From contig JAVKDJ010000063.1 in NCBI GenBank assembly GCA_040222275.1, positions 84,506 through 148,505 on the forward strand: a stretch of 64,000 nucleotides of DNA, given 5' to 3'. This document shows positions 26,790 through 36,012 of this stretch, one piece after another. The stretch's first letter is position 1. Each line of letters starts with the position of its first letter. Source of the DNA: CAXBNB01 sp040222275. GTDB taxonomy: Bacteria > Bacteroidota > Bacteroidia > Cytophagales > Cyclobacteriaceae. The translations under genes and the position numbers were made by a program. Below the pieces are notes generated by a model. It was not told the origin of the DNA. It did not search any database and was given only the letters and a program-made list of their open reading frames with translations.

Positions 26790-27935
26790 TTATTGCTCCA
26801 GCTTCAGTACAGCAAATTTGCCCTTATTCCATCCGTGAACCAGTAGATATAGCTGCTTTGATCCGTTGGATTCAACGAAGTGGGGCCATACCTGATGGAT
26901 ATTTGTGAGCACCGGAATATCCAAATCTCCAGGAATAATAGTGGATACAAGTTTCTCGCCAGTATGTGCGTAGATGGGTGCAGATTTCTGATCACCAATA
27001 GCACTCAACGCATTCAAGAAGAAATGCTCGGATTTATAGGAGACATTACAAACAAGGCTACCTTCAGGAATATCATTGAAGGTTTCTACGAATCCCCCTT
27101 TTTTGGTGAATTTCACTACCTGGCCTGCTGCCCTATTTGCCACCAGAATGTGATTGTCGTAGGCGTATATCCCATGTGCTGTTTGAAATTGGCCTGGGTT
27201 ATCACCCTTGCCTCCCCAGGCAAGTTTGCCCCAACTCCATGCACCACCTTTCTCTTTAATCGTCATCACAAAATCTCCTTTGGAATAACCATGGGCCACA
27301 TAGATTGTGCCTTTCAGGTAAGTGACATCAGTTACCCCAAAATTGCTGTCTTCCAATGAGAAGAACTCATTAGCAGGTGCAAAGTCAAACTCAGTACCGG
27401 TAGGTTTCAAAATTTCACTTACGATATTGCCATCCAGTGTCACTACCAATACCCTTTTTCCTTCTTGCGCTACGGCCAGGTGTTTTACTCCTTTATGTAC
27501 GAAGAATACGATTCCATGAATGTTGTCTTTTAAGCGCTCATCTGTTCCAATGGTTGACCATTTTGTGAGGTCGGCACTAATTGAACACAAGCCGTATCCA
27601 GGAATACCCGTATAGACAATGCCTGTTTCAGGGTCTTCATTAAACCCTCCATGCATTCTTGGTTCAAATTCCGCAGCATCCTTTGGGAAAGCAGCTGTCA
27701 ATTCCTCGTCCCATGAAAAGATAAAATCCCCTTGACCCGTTACCAACTTTGCACGTTTGGCAAAATTTTCCGTTGATGCCATCGGGCCATGCTCATGATG
27801 ATGTGTAATACCGCCATGGGTATGCTCATGTGCATGATGCGTATGGTCGCCATTCGCTTTCTGTGCCATCAATGTACACGAATATCCAATAAAGAATATG
27901 ATTAACACTACCGCAGAGGTTGTTCTATTTGCCAT
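26790..27935 (-). CDS. Exported His-rich NHL-like beta-propeller protein
   Basis: 381 residues with a signal peptide (cut near LMAQ, residue 25). Residues 31-49 contain ten His (HTHHAHEHTH, then HHHEH), an obvious metal-binding tail. The rest resembles a six-bladed propeller with repeated strands (GIVYTGIPGYGLCSISADLTKW, GTIYVAHGYSKGDFVM, GQFQTAHGIYAYDNHILVANRAAGQVVKF, TNIHQVWPHFVESNG) and NHL-like DNHILVANR segments. I know of no assigned function. The His tail could recruit zinc, copper or nickel, or act as a metal buffer. Upstream at 28024-28031 lies a TAnnTTTG element on this strand. No operon partner: both neighbours are separately transcribed. Confidence 0.6.
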   Translation of the reverse strand: MANRTTSAVVLIIFFIGYSCTLMAQKANGDHTHHAHEHTHGGITHHHEHGPMASTENFAKRAKLVTGQGDFIFSWDEELTAAFPKDAAEFEPRMHGGFNEDPETGIVYTGIPGYGLCSISADLTKWSTIGTDERLKDNIHGIVFFVHKGVKHLAVAQEGKRVLVVTLDGNIVSEILKPTGTEFDFAPANEFFSLEDSNFGVTDVTYLKGTIYVAHGYSKGDFVMTIKEKGGAWSWGKLAWGGKGDNPGQFQTAHGIYAYDNHILVANRAAGQVVKFTKKGGFVETFNDIPEGSLVCNVSYKSEHFFLNALSAIGDQKSAPIYAHTGEKLVSTIIPGDLDIPVLTNIHQVWPHFVESNGSKQLYLLVHGWNKGKFAVLKLEQ

Positions 27936-28023
27936 GGTTTGTCTTTTAGGATTTACTTGAAAAGTCAGATTTTAGATGATTCAATTTAGTGATGGTAAGT
28001 TAATCCCTATATGGTATTCGTCC

Positions 28024-28031
28024 CAAATTTA
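28024..28031 (-). promoter_or_regulatory. Candidate Bacteroidota -7 element (TAnnTTTG)
   Basis: Minus-strand TAAATTTG, about 90 bp before the start of the His-rich propeller gene. The usual TTTG at -33 is not found at the normal 19-21 bp spacing, so confidence is limited. Confidence 0.4.
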
Positions 28032-28157
28032 GGGCTGTGAATTATCAGGTTGTTAGCAAACTGTTGGAACTGAAATAAAAAAGTGGGCTGAATGCCCTCC
28101 TGAGGTTCCCTCTCCGGCACAAAAACCGAGCTTATCAGAAGCCTACATATTAAAGAC

Positions 28158-28189
28158 TCGGAATTTAGCGTATTCACACTAAATTCCGA
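28158..28189. repeat. 11-bp perfect inverted repeat
   Basis: TCGGAATTTAG and its exact reverse complement, separated by 10 bp, located 69 bp after the stop of the DUF4838 gene. There is no T tract, so a terminator role is doubtful. Confidence 0.45.
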
Positions 28190-28258
28190 TCGTCTCCAGA
28201 TCATATAGGGGTGTTTTGGCTGTTCATCAAACTCACGCTATATAGAGCTACCAACACA

Positions 28259-30202
28259 TCATCTGATCGTATTTTGAGCTGCTTTTTCCAAATACTGCTT
28301 TTTCCCCTTTTTCATATATTCCCAAATAGCTTCCCTCCAACTTTCTACACGTTTTCTTTCAACAGGTGAAATATCGGCTTGCTTTGCTTGTTTCACATAG
28401 CTTTCTAATTCTCTCATTACTTTATCTGTACCCAGATGCTTCCATGCTATCTCCTCATCCTGTTGAAAATGCTTTTCACCTTTTACCCTATCTGGGTATA
28501 AATCAAAATTGTTGTACTGGTGCTCTACAGTAGTATAAAATTGTCTCATTGGACCTGAGGCGTTTCCAAAATAAAGATTAAAGAAATCATTTATTTCTTT
28601 ATCGACATCCAGCTCAGGGTTGTCATAATGTTTCATTGCCAAATAATAATCCAGTTGTTCACCCACACCACATAGAAACACTCCCCTTACATTGTCATTG
28701 TGATACATATTGATCAACTCTGCCTGAGCGTGGGCACTAAATCCGGGAAAGACATTCCAGGGACTTGTACCGTTTAGGCCACCGAAACCATACTCTCCCC
28801 TTTCTGTAGGAAAAGTACTGTAGTTCCAAAGGTACAATGGTACTTTCGAATTGGCCACCCACTTTCTGTACCATCCAAGTTCATGTTTTTTCATTTCGGG
28901 TGACATGTAGTGTCTGTTGTGCAGGCATGGAGAAACTGACACATTTGACTCCAATTGAACACTATCCGGATAGTAGCTATATACATGATAAGCCAGAGTG
29001 GCTATTTTTTTATTGGGGTGTGTTTCTGCTACTCCCTTTGCTATCTGATTGATAAAACCAAAAAGGTAATCACTGGCTATTCCTGAACTAAAATGCTGCT
29101 GGTTGTACTGCTCCTTTTCTTTGGTCAAAGCAGCCTGACACTTTGCTCCCAAACACCAACTTGCATTGTCCAAAGGTAACACTGCAAAATAATCTCCCAT
29201 TGCAATTTGTCTTCCTACCACCCCTTTCCCATCAAAATAATCACGTGCATCCTGAGTCACCTGATTGATTAAAGCTTGGTTGGTATAGCAAAGTTGCCGT
29301 TGGTGCGGGCCTCCAGACCTTCCTTTGGCAAAATATTCTTCCCTATTCTCTTCAAAAACACTGTCCGCTGTTGAATTTTTGATCAAAAACCTATCCTGAA
29401 AACTTGAAAAGGAATGGTTCGCTCCCCATTTCTCCCCTCCTTTCCTGAGCCTTCTATGAAACAACTCTTCAGCTTCTTGAGGTGGCGTACCATACTGTAC
29501 AGACAGCATTGGGCCATCCAAACCTGTGCCATCCCGATATTTCATTTTTGGACTTCTACGAAGGAAAAACCTTTCAATAGCAATATTTTTGCGAGGTGTA
29601 TATACCACATTGAAATCTGCAGGCCCGTACCAGCGAATACCTAATGCCTTTTCCATAAAATCATACGCCGCATAGAGGCTGGATTGATCATCATAAATCC
29701 CGGGAAGGGTAATTCGTCTTTCTTTTTCCGACACTTGGTAGGTAGCCTTGTTGTAGTCTATTGTAACCCTTGTTGCCGTCAATGGCACTTGAACAATGCT
29801 TCGCCCGGTTTCCTGAAGGGCGGTTGCTGTAGGGTACCAATCTCTACCATATAGAATTAAGTTTTCTCCATTAAATTGGATCATATATTCCTGAGGTTCA
29901 AAATCTGTAGATCTCAATCCTAATTCTTTTGTGAGCCGGGTATCACCAACATGAATCTTATTGCCTTCTACAGGCTGGCTATCTTGGACAATTGGCAATT
30001 CTACTCCTGTGACTAGTTTTATATGATACTGTAGTTCAAGTGCAGCCAATTTTGCTGCCGGAGATGGGGTCGTACCAATTATTATTGTCGCTTTGGGCAA
30101 ACCCTGATCTACCAGCTGAAAAGTATCGGTAGTATCTACAGACCTATTGCATGCAAATGACACAAATATCACGGTAATAAGTAGTAAGCTTATTTTTTTC
30201 AT
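28259..30202 (-). CDS. DUF4838-containing glycan-active lipoprotein
   Basis: 647 residues with a lipobox (VSFAC, Cys18). The first 150 residues form an alpha-glucuronidase-like N-terminal alpha/beta domain (AAKLAALELQYHIKLVTGVELPIV, IHVGDTRLTKELG), and the central region is the DUF4838 barrel (YDFMEKALGIRWYGPADF, YAYHVYSYYP-like strand ends, WNYSTFP, NDNVRGVFLCGVGEQLDYY). The C-terminal region is helical. Members are found in polysaccharide loci and are regarded as glycoside-hydrolase-like with no proven reaction. Last gene of the minus-strand locus that begins with the sigma factor at 41495; 106 bp after the GH18-like gene. Confidence 0.75.
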   Translation of the reverse strand: MKKISLLLITVIFVSFACNRSVDTTDTFQLVDQGLPKATIIIGTTPSPAAKLAALELQYHIKLVTGVELPIVQDSQPVEGNKIHVGDTRLTKELGLRSTDFEPQEYMIQFNGENLILYGRDWYPTATALQETGRSIVQVPLTATRVTIDYNKATYQVSEKERRITLPGIYDDQSSLYAAYDFMEKALGIRWYGPADFNVVYTPRKNIAIERFFLRRSPKMKYRDGTGLDGPMLSVQYGTPPQEAEELFHRRLRKGGEKWGANHSFSSFQDRFLIKNSTADSVFEENREEYFAKGRSGGPHQRQLCYTNQALINQVTQDARDYFDGKGVVGRQIAMGDYFAVLPLDNASWCLGAKCQAALTKEKEQYNQQHFSSGIASDYLFGFINQIAKGVAETHPNKKIATLAYHVYSYYPDSVQLESNVSVSPCLHNRHYMSPEMKKHELGWYRKWVANSKVPLYLWNYSTFPTERGEYGFGGLNGTSPWNVFPGFSAHAQAELINMYHNDNVRGVFLCGVGEQLDYYLAMKHYDNPELDVDKEINDFFNLYFGNASGPMRQFYTTVEHQYNNFDLYPDRVKGEKHFQQDEEIAWKHLGTDKVMRELESYVKQAKQADISPVERKRVESWREAIWEYMKKGKKQYLEKAAQNTIR

Positions 30203-30308
30203 CTTATTATGTACTATTCTGTTTACCTTATAAATTCCTCAATTCCTATCAGTGATGGGTAATACTAAGAGGCCAATCTTAAATCAGCCTCTTATATAAT
30301 TTATTAGT

Positions 30309-31796
30309 TTACAATTTGTAAAATGGATGGCTCGTACCATGAAAGGTATTGCCTACACCCCCTGCACCCTCATAAAACCTTAGAATATATAAAGTATTAG
30401 AAGTAAGGGAAGAGGTAAGGGAAGAGGTAAGGGAAGATGGAATGGTAACAGTACCCGAAGCTGAATTGGGCAGGTACTGAAAATATCCTGTAGACTGCCC
30501 GGAATGAAGCTCATACACCCCAACCCAATTTGTCGAAGACGGTGGTAAAGAATGAAACCCAACGCTTATTGATTGAGCAGATGAGTAAAAATCCTGAGTT
30601 GTGTACCCTACAATATTGTCATATTCAGTTGGGTTCGAGTGTGCATGATTTAACATTTCGATCAGCGAATATCTGGAAAAGTCACATCCGGCATCTTTAC
30701 TGATATCCCAAATAAAGACCCCTTTAATTTGTTCATTTTCTGCCCATTCCAACTTCCTTCTGGTTTCATACATACCACTAAACCTCAGTTGTCCTGACTG
30801 GTCATGTTTATGGGTATTTAAACTGGTAGTGAGGTATGGTAGAAAAACTGTATCTACAGGGGGTAATTTAAGTAGTTCGTAATAACTATAAGTATCGGCA
30901 ACATGAGTGCCTGAACTGTTCACATAAATAGACCATGCTGCTAAACCTAAAGCGAGCTTATTTTTTGGCATTTGACCTGTGCCCGTCCAGCCGGCCAAAG
31001 AAGCTTTCACATCTCGATATGGATTGGCCATCAAATAATCCATTTTTTCTGAGCTGTAAGTTTGAAAGCCCAGCAAATCAACATGATTTCTAAAATCATT
31101 GGTGATAACATTGGTTCTGTTCCAGTCATTGCCAAGGCTGGCTGTACACAATTTCTCCCTTCCCCTTGCAGTGGAGTTGTGCAATGCGATTGAGAGGTCC
31201 TTAATAAACAAAGGGTAATTGTCATAAATATAGCCCGGATCCAACGATGCGTCCTCAAAGTCAACATCTACCCCATCAAAATCCAGGGAATCTACATAAT
31301 TGGCCATCAACCAATCTATTGTATTGCTTCTGTTTGTGTTGTTAAACAACTCTGCTGATTCTGCCCTTGAAGTTGGCGTATCATGCAGGTCCGAAAGACC
31401 CAACAGGATTTTTATATTCGGGTTGATAAAGCGAATATAAGCCATCATGTCTGAAAGCGGAGGTTGATAATATGGATCTGGACCTTTGTCGGAATCCCCC
31501 CATATCAACCCATTTTTGGTACTATCCTGAACACCATCCTTCGATATAGTGGCCAGCATAACCAATGTTGTTAGGTTCCTATATTGCAAATCGCATTCGG
31601 TGTAATGCGCCAAGCCCCAATAGGGAAGGTAACCTATAATCTCGAATTCACTAAGCTCAGCATCTGGCAAAGAACCATTCACACTTAACGGTTTTACATC
31701 AAGTGGACCCATCGGTACTGGTACATTTTCCTCCAGTTGGCACGATAGGCAAACAACTGCCAGAAAAAAACAATAAGTTTCTCGTAATCTTTTCAT
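30309..31796 (-). CDS. GH18-like chitinase / endo-N-acetylglucosaminidase lipoprotein
   Basis: 495 residues with a lipobox (CLSC, Cys19). The catalytic motif of family 18 is intact: LDFDGVDVDFED, that is D174-x-x-D177-x-D179-x-E181, with E181 as the acid and D179 assisting the substrate N-acetyl group. Strands EIIGYLPYWGL, TLVMLATISKDG, KILLGLSDLH, LLGFQTYSSEKM and LALGLAAWSIY complete the barrel. The C-terminal 90 residues form a beta domain interrupted by a Ser-Leu-Thr-Ser repeat. GH18 enzymes cut beta-1,4 bonds next to N-acetylhexosamine, in chitin or in the core of N-glycans. In this SusCD locus a glycoprotein or chitin-like oligomer is the likely target. Confidence 0.85.
   Translation of the reverse strand: MKRLRETYCFFLAVVCLSCQLEENVPVPMGPLDVKPLSVNGSLPDAELSEFEIIGYLPYWGLAHYTECDLQYRNLTTLVMLATISKDGVQDSTKNGLIWGDSDKGPDPYYQPPLSDMMAYIRFINPNIKILLGLSDLHDTPTSRAESAELFNNTNRSNTIDWLMANYVDSLDFDGVDVDFEDASLDPGYIYDNYPLFIKDLSIALHNSTARGREKLCTASLGNDWNRTNVITNDFRNHVDLLGFQTYSSEKMDYLMANPYRDVKASLAGWTGTGQMPKNKLALGLAAWSIYVNSSGTHVADTYSYYELLKLPPVDTVFLPYLTTSLNTHKHDQSGQLRFSGMYETRRKLEWAENEQIKGVFIWDISKDAGCDFSRYSLIEMLNHAHSNPTEYDNIVGYTTQDFYSSAQSISVGFHSLPPSSTNWVGVYELHSGQSTGYFQYLPNSASGTVTIPSSLTSSLTSSLTSNTLYILRFYEGAGGVGNTFHGTSHPFYKL
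30399..30434. repeat. Three tandem 12-bp repeats inside the GH18-like gene
   Basis: Unit AGAGGTAAGGGA (first copy AGAAGTAAGGGA) at 30399-30410, 30411-30422 and 30423-30434. Being a multiple of three it stays in frame and encodes a Ser-Leu-Thr-Ser repeat in the C-terminal domain; copy number could vary by slippage without breaking the gene. Confidence 0.85.
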
Positions 31797-32016
31797 AAAT
31801 GATAATTTTTATAGTGAACAATGGTTGAATATGCTGCTAATGATTAAGTCTCTATCTTCTTTAACAAAGCATTTGACCTGCTTGCAGGCTCTGAAAATCT
31901 CCTTTCCGTTTGGTGCCTAATTCCCCAGTTTCTTTAGTTCCCCTAGGACATACCCTACCCAGGCTGTCAACTTTTAGGTGACTGCAATTCACAAAAAAAT
32001 GGTTGTCAATGGTTAT

Positions 32017-34026
32017 TTATCTCACTACATTAATGATAGAATGAACCTCTACAGATGGAATGATAAGCTGTGCCGTTTTGTCTTTGTATTCATATTTTAA
32101 TTTCTGGTGCATAGGTTCAAGCCATATACTTTCCGGCTTGTCTTCCAGTTGAATGCTGACTTGCAAAGAGGGTGTAGAATTTACCTCTGAATAGGCATAG
32201 ACACTCTTATTAAAATGTGGGCCTGCAGAATTGATAAGATGTATAAACAGGTTTTCTTTTTTCTCACCTAACGCTATATGCACATTGTCCGAACCTTTCA
32301 CATGTACCTGGAGCTTTGGATTAAGCTTTTCTATGATTTTGTTGACGATATTATTGTACACAGGATTTCTGAAAGTGTTGTAAGGCTGTGACATGTCCAG
32401 GTAAAGCGCAGCTATTTTACCTTTTCCATATCCATTTATAGTTGCTATAGGATGGTTGGTGGCATAGCGATAATCGCACTGCGAATAAACATGACCTACC
32501 ACGGTACTATTTTCGAGTGGTATTACAGGTTGCCACCGGGTCTTGATACCTGCTATACCTCCCAGCTCCCGACCGCCAATATTTATTTGGGCAATAGAAT
32601 CACTTCCTTGAAACTCCACTTCCAATTGGTCTTTGAACTCTGCTGAGGCTTTTGCTCCAATCACAAAGACATTGCCTCCATCGTAAACATAACTTAGCAA
32701 CTGCTTTTTGATGTCCGGATCAAACGCACTCCACTCGGGAACAACAATCAGTGGGTAATCATCCATCCTTTCGCTTATGTGATGATCCATCAGTATATCT
32801 GTAGAATATTGCCCATCGAGTAACAAATTATTGATCCCTTCCATATCAGAAGACCAACCATAAACCCCATCGTATTGCTTTTTCCATCCCTCTCGTGAAT
32901 ACCATAGACCTACCTGAGGCACTGTTTTACTATACTGGCAAAAAGGCTGTCGGGCACGACAAAATTCAGACAACTTAACCATGGCGTCTGTATCCAATGT
33001 TCTAAATGCCCCGTCTCTGTTTTGTTGAAAGTAAACCTGAAAGCCTCCTCCAACGGCCATAACCTGAGCTGCCTCTTGCTGTAATTGCACCAAAGATTTA
33101 GGACTGTGAATACCACCCATAAAGTCGAGTGGCACAAAACCCCACGCCATCAGATCCCAGGGCTTGCCCTGCAAAGCCAGGCACCTGGCCTGAAATGCAG
33201 CACTATATACCCCGTTTTGTCCTGACACGTCACCCGAAAGGAAATCCAAATCAACATCTACTTTTTCCGGCATCATAGACGAGTAGGCCCAATTACTGGC
33301 TACCTGAAAGTTGGGTCGGTAAGCATGCAGCTTGTCTGTGTAATTTCTCAGATAAGACCTGTATGCCAGCCGATTATGCTCTATCCAAGCTTTGTAACCA
33401 GCATCTTCTACTCTTTTTGGCACTACCTCCATTCCCGTTTTGTCCTGAAATGACTTCACAATTGATGGAGAGTAGTCTGGAGCTGTTGACCAGCAATCCC
33501 CATCTATCCAAACCCCGTCAATACTGTATCGATCTATCATTTCTTTTATTTGAGGAATTAACAGCTTTTCGGAATACTCGCTAAAATAAGCGGCTTTGAT
33601 TAGATCTTTGCTACCATCGGCATTGACACGTGCCCAGTCGGGGTTTTCTCGTATGGCTTTACCATCCCAAAGCCCCGAGTAATGCACATAAAGTGGAACA
33701 TTATACTCTGCTGTTACATCTCTCCATATCCTTATGGGATCATTCACGAAGCTATTGTTAGAAAACCCTATACGTGTGGGATAGCTGGAATAGCCCGGGT
33801 GGCCCTTGCTATCAATTTGTACATAATCGGGTTTCGTTTTTGACAGGAAAGTGCGCAACATTTCCTGATCAAAGTTACCTCCTAAATTCTTGTCTTGTTC
33901 GGTGGCATGAAAGTCGAAATGAAAGCCAAAGAAACTTTCCGATCGCCTGAGTTTACTTTGGCCCTGAGACCGAAATGAAACCCCAAGAAGCAGTATTGCT
34001 ACTATATATAAAATTTTGTTTTTCAT
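32017..34026 (-). CDS. Exported fucosidase-like (hypothetical GH) TIM-barrel protein
   Basis: 669 residues with a signal peptide (cut near RSQGQ, residue 23). The N-terminal half is a TIM barrel: FFGFHFDFHAT, PDYVQIDSKGHPGYSSYPT, VPLYVHYSGLWD, then SIDGVWIDGDCW, whose Asp is a candidate nucleophile, as in alpha-L-fucosidase-like and related clans. Residues about 390-500 look like the Rossmann-type domain seen in GH42 and GH29-like enzymes (SREGWKKQYDGVYGWSSDMEGINNLLLDGQYSTDILMDHHI, YPLIVVPEWSAFDPDIKKQLLSYVYDGGNVFVIG). The final 150 residues are beta-rich. I cannot assign a substrate. It lies 220 bp before the GH18-like gene and after SusD, within the sigma/FecR-controlled locus. Confidence 0.7.
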   Translation of the reverse strand: MKNKILYIVAILLLGVSFRSQGQSKLRRSESFFGFHFDFHATEQDKNLGGNFDQEMLRTFLSKTKPDYVQIDSKGHPGYSSYPTRIGFSNNSFVNDPIRIWRDVTAEYNVPLYVHYSGLWDGKAIRENPDWARVNADGSKDLIKAAYFSEYSEKLLIPQIKEMIDRYSIDGVWIDGDCWSTAPDYSPSIVKSFQDKTGMEVVPKRVEDAGYKAWIEHNRLAYRSYLRNYTDKLHAYRPNFQVASNWAYSSMMPEKVDVDLDFLSGDVSGQNGVYSAAFQARCLALQGKPWDLMAWGFVPLDFMGGIHSPKSLVQLQQEAAQVMAVGGGFQVYFQQNRDGAFRTLDTDAMVKLSEFCRARQPFCQYSKTVPQVGLWYSREGWKKQYDGVYGWSSDMEGINNLLLDGQYSTDILMDHHISERMDDYPLIVVPEWSAFDPDIKKQLLSYVYDGGNVFVIGAKASAEFKDQLEVEFQGSDSIAQINIGGRELGGIAGIKTRWQPVIPLENSTVVGHVYSQCDYRYATNHPIATINGYGKGKIAALYLDMSQPYNTFRNPVYNNIVNKIIEKLNPKLQVHVKGSDNVHIALGEKKENLFIHLINSAGPHFNKSVYAYSEVNSTPSLQVSIQLEDKPESIWLEPMHQKLKYEYKDKTAQLIIPSVEVHSIINVVR

Positions 34027-34104
34027 AATTACTTTGGATAAAGAGAAGTGCTTGTTTTACAACTGAAACAGTATGAAAATAGATTGTGTAAAAAGATAAT
34101 AGGT

Positions 34105-34112
34105 CAAATATA
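34105..34112 (-). promoter_or_regulatory. Candidate -7 element upstream of the fucosidase-like gene
   Basis: Minus-strand TATATTTG, matching TAnnTTTG, 79 bp before the start codon. No TTTG at the expected -33 position is visible. It would allow the enzyme genes to be expressed apart from susCD. Confidence 0.4.
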
Positions 34113-34222
34113 GGGTAGAATTAAGCTGCTGCCTATCAGGCATTTTTCCATTGATTATACGTTTTTTGCATAATAAAAATGGAGGGTATCACACCATTAT
34201 AAGATGGTATTTAAGAGGAGTA

Positions 34223-34300
34223 TAAAAGGCTGTCCTGTAGAGTTCATGCGACCCCAAGCTTACGCGGAAATCCGCTTCCCACTACAAAAACAGCCTTTTA
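34223..34300 (-). terminator. Structured terminator-like element after susD
   Basis: A 10-bp perfect outer stem (TAAAAGGCTG at 34223-34232 and CAGCCTTTTA at 34291-34300), a second 5-bp stem (TGTAG/CTACA) and an internal GCGGA/TCCGC hairpin (34264-34275). It begins 27 bp after the SusD stop in the direction of transcription. The multi-branched form is larger than a simple terminator, so a small structured RNA is also possible. The rest of the 300-bp gap (34027-34326) holds only the candidate promoter element. Confidence 0.5.
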
Positions 34301-34326
34301 CTATGAAAATTACTTACTGCTATTAT

Positions 34327-36012
34327 TTATTTCCAACCCGTGTTTTGTTCCAAATTGGAATTCAATTGTATCTGATCCAGAGGTAAAGGAAACAAGTACT
34401 GCCTTGGGGCAAATTTTCTACTTTGACCGGGATCTGCTACAATAAAGCCATCTGCATCCACCTCTATATCTACTCCTGGAGTAAGCCCATCGTTTGGAGG
34501 TGTGGTTTCAAACTCTGAGCCTACATACTTCACTCCTTTTAAGTCTATCGGCAAAGCATTTTCTGCTTCCTTCCATCTTCTTAGATCGTTTAGCCTAAAC
34601 CCTTCAAAGGCTAGTTCGACTGTCCTTTCCCTTCTGATTTCTGTTAGCATATCCAACCCATAATCTGATACCAGATTGTTTGTAAGATGAGTAATTCCAA
34701 CCCTGTCTCTCAGTTTGTTGATGGTTCTGTTCAGGTCGGTATCAGAAATACTACCGTCCCTTTCATACAAGGCCTCTGCCAGATTGAGTAATACTTCTCC
34801 GTATCGATACTCTAAAAAATCGTAGAAGCATTGTCCAAGTTGTGAGGTGATATTATCAGAAACAAACTTGTATGTACGATAACCGCTTTTAGTAGGGCCG
34901 TTGTTTCCACCTCCTATTTGAGGAATAATTACTTCGTCAGCTCCCAGGTTATTAAATGTGGTTCCCGGTACAAACACAGTCTGGGACAGTCTGGGATCAC
35001 GATTTTCAAACTCTGAATCCATCTCATCATACCCTTGGAAAGATGTAGATTTATCTATTGGCAGACCATCAGTACAAACATACAGATCTACCAAATTTTT
35101 GGTAGGCGAGTTAAAAGCTGTGAGCATCCATCGGGTAGTGTTATGAAACGCATTCAAATTGATATTGTACCTCCTTCCAAGTATGCTCTCACTACTGTTT
35201 ACCCCTGGTTCTAGAAACAGGTTACGATAACTCTGTAGCCCCATACCATCATACAGATCATATTCTGCCGATGCTATTAGTTGCTCAGCTGCATCTATTG
35301 CTTCTGTTAAATACTGGTTTGCATTAAGACCTCCCAAGTGATACTTTGACCATGTCCCTTCAAAGAGTGCAATTCTAGATTTCAATGCCAATGCCGCACC
35401 TTTGGTTACCCTTCCTTTTTCGTTGGCTGATAACTCACTCTCCAGAGGTAAATTGTCAACAGCCCAATCCAGGTCACCCAGTGCAACAGCTACCACATCG
35501 GCCCTTGGTGATCTGGGTGAATCAAGCTCTTCAGAATCCAGATCAAGGACCCTAGTGATGAGGGGCACATCCCCAAAAGTGCTAACAAGACTGAAATATG
35601 CCCTGGCCCGGAAAAACCTAGCCTCACCTGCATATCGAGCTGCCTCATCCTGAAGGTCTGTCGCTTTTTCATAATTTTCCAGCAATCGGTTCGTCGCTCT
35701 TATCATTGAATAATTACCATTCCATGTTCCAGAAGATTGGGGAACTACCAAATTACCTGCGCTTATATCATTTGGCCCTGCACCTACTGCAATATCAGAA
35801 TTCTGGTCCAAACCGCCATTGCCATGGCTGGATAAACTGAAGTAAAATGAATTTGCTGCCTTCTCAAAATCAGAAGAAACCTTCCAGAAGGAGCCATCCG
35901 AAATGGTAGAAGGTGGAACTAAATCCAGGTCCTGGGTGCAGCCTGCTATAATCGCTGTAAATAACAGAAGTGAAAATATTTTATTTATATTGGTTTTCAT
36001 GATCGGTTTCAT
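34327..36012 (-). CDS. SusD/RagB-family glycan-binding lipoprotein
   Basis: 561 residues. The lipobox AIIAGC gives a lipidated Cys; the ATG at 36000 (MKTNINK..) is as plausible as 36012. Family marks: SDGSFWKVSSDFEKAANSFY, YSMIRATNRLLENYEKA, ARFFRARAYFSLVSTFGDVPLI, RYGEVLLNLAEALYERDG, LNKLRDRVGI-type segment, RRERTVELAFEGFRLNDLRRWKEAE and the closing YLFPLPLDQIQLNSNLEQNTGW. It binds oligosaccharides on the outer surface and forms the lid of the SusC transporter encoded immediately upstream (start codon directly after the SusC stop). Its specificity is not readable. Confidence 0.95.
   Translation of the reverse strand: MKPIMKTNINKIFSLLLFTAIIAGCTQDLDLVPPSTISDGSFWKVSSDFEKAANSFYFSLSSHGNGGLDQNSDIAVGAGPNDISAGNLVVPQSSGTWNGNYSMIRATNRLLENYEKATDLQDEAARYAGEARFFRARAYFSLVSTFGDVPLITRVLDLDSEELDSPRSPRADVVAVALGDLDWAVDNLPLESELSANEKGRVTKGAALALKSRIALFEGTWSKYHLGGLNANQYLTEAIDAAEQLIASAEYDLYDGMGLQSYRNLFLEPGVNSSESILGRRYNINLNAFHNTTRWMLTAFNSPTKNLVDLYVCTDGLPIDKSTSFQGYDEMDSEFENRDPRLSQTVFVPGTTFNNLGADEVIIPQIGGGNNGPTKSGYRTYKFVSDNITSQLGQCFYDFLEYRYGEVLLNLAEALYERDGSISDTDLNRTINKLRDRVGITHLTNNLVSDYGLDMLTEIRRERTVELAFEGFRLNDLRRWKEAENALPIDLKGVKYVGSEFETTPPNDGLTPGVDIEVDADGFIVADPGQSRKFAPRQYLFPLPLDQIQLNSNLEQNTGWK

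Larger units (their letters stand above)
27936..28258. other. Gene-free stretch between two minus-strand genes
   Basis: 323 bp with no credible reading frame. It holds a candidate promoter -7 element for the His-rich gene (CAAATTTA at 28024-28031, TAAATTTG on the minus strand) and an 11-bp perfect dyad, TCGGAATTTAG (28158-28168) and CTAAATTCCGA (28179-28189), with a 10-bp spacer that may be an operator or a processing hairpin for the DUF4838 transcript. Confidence 0.5.
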
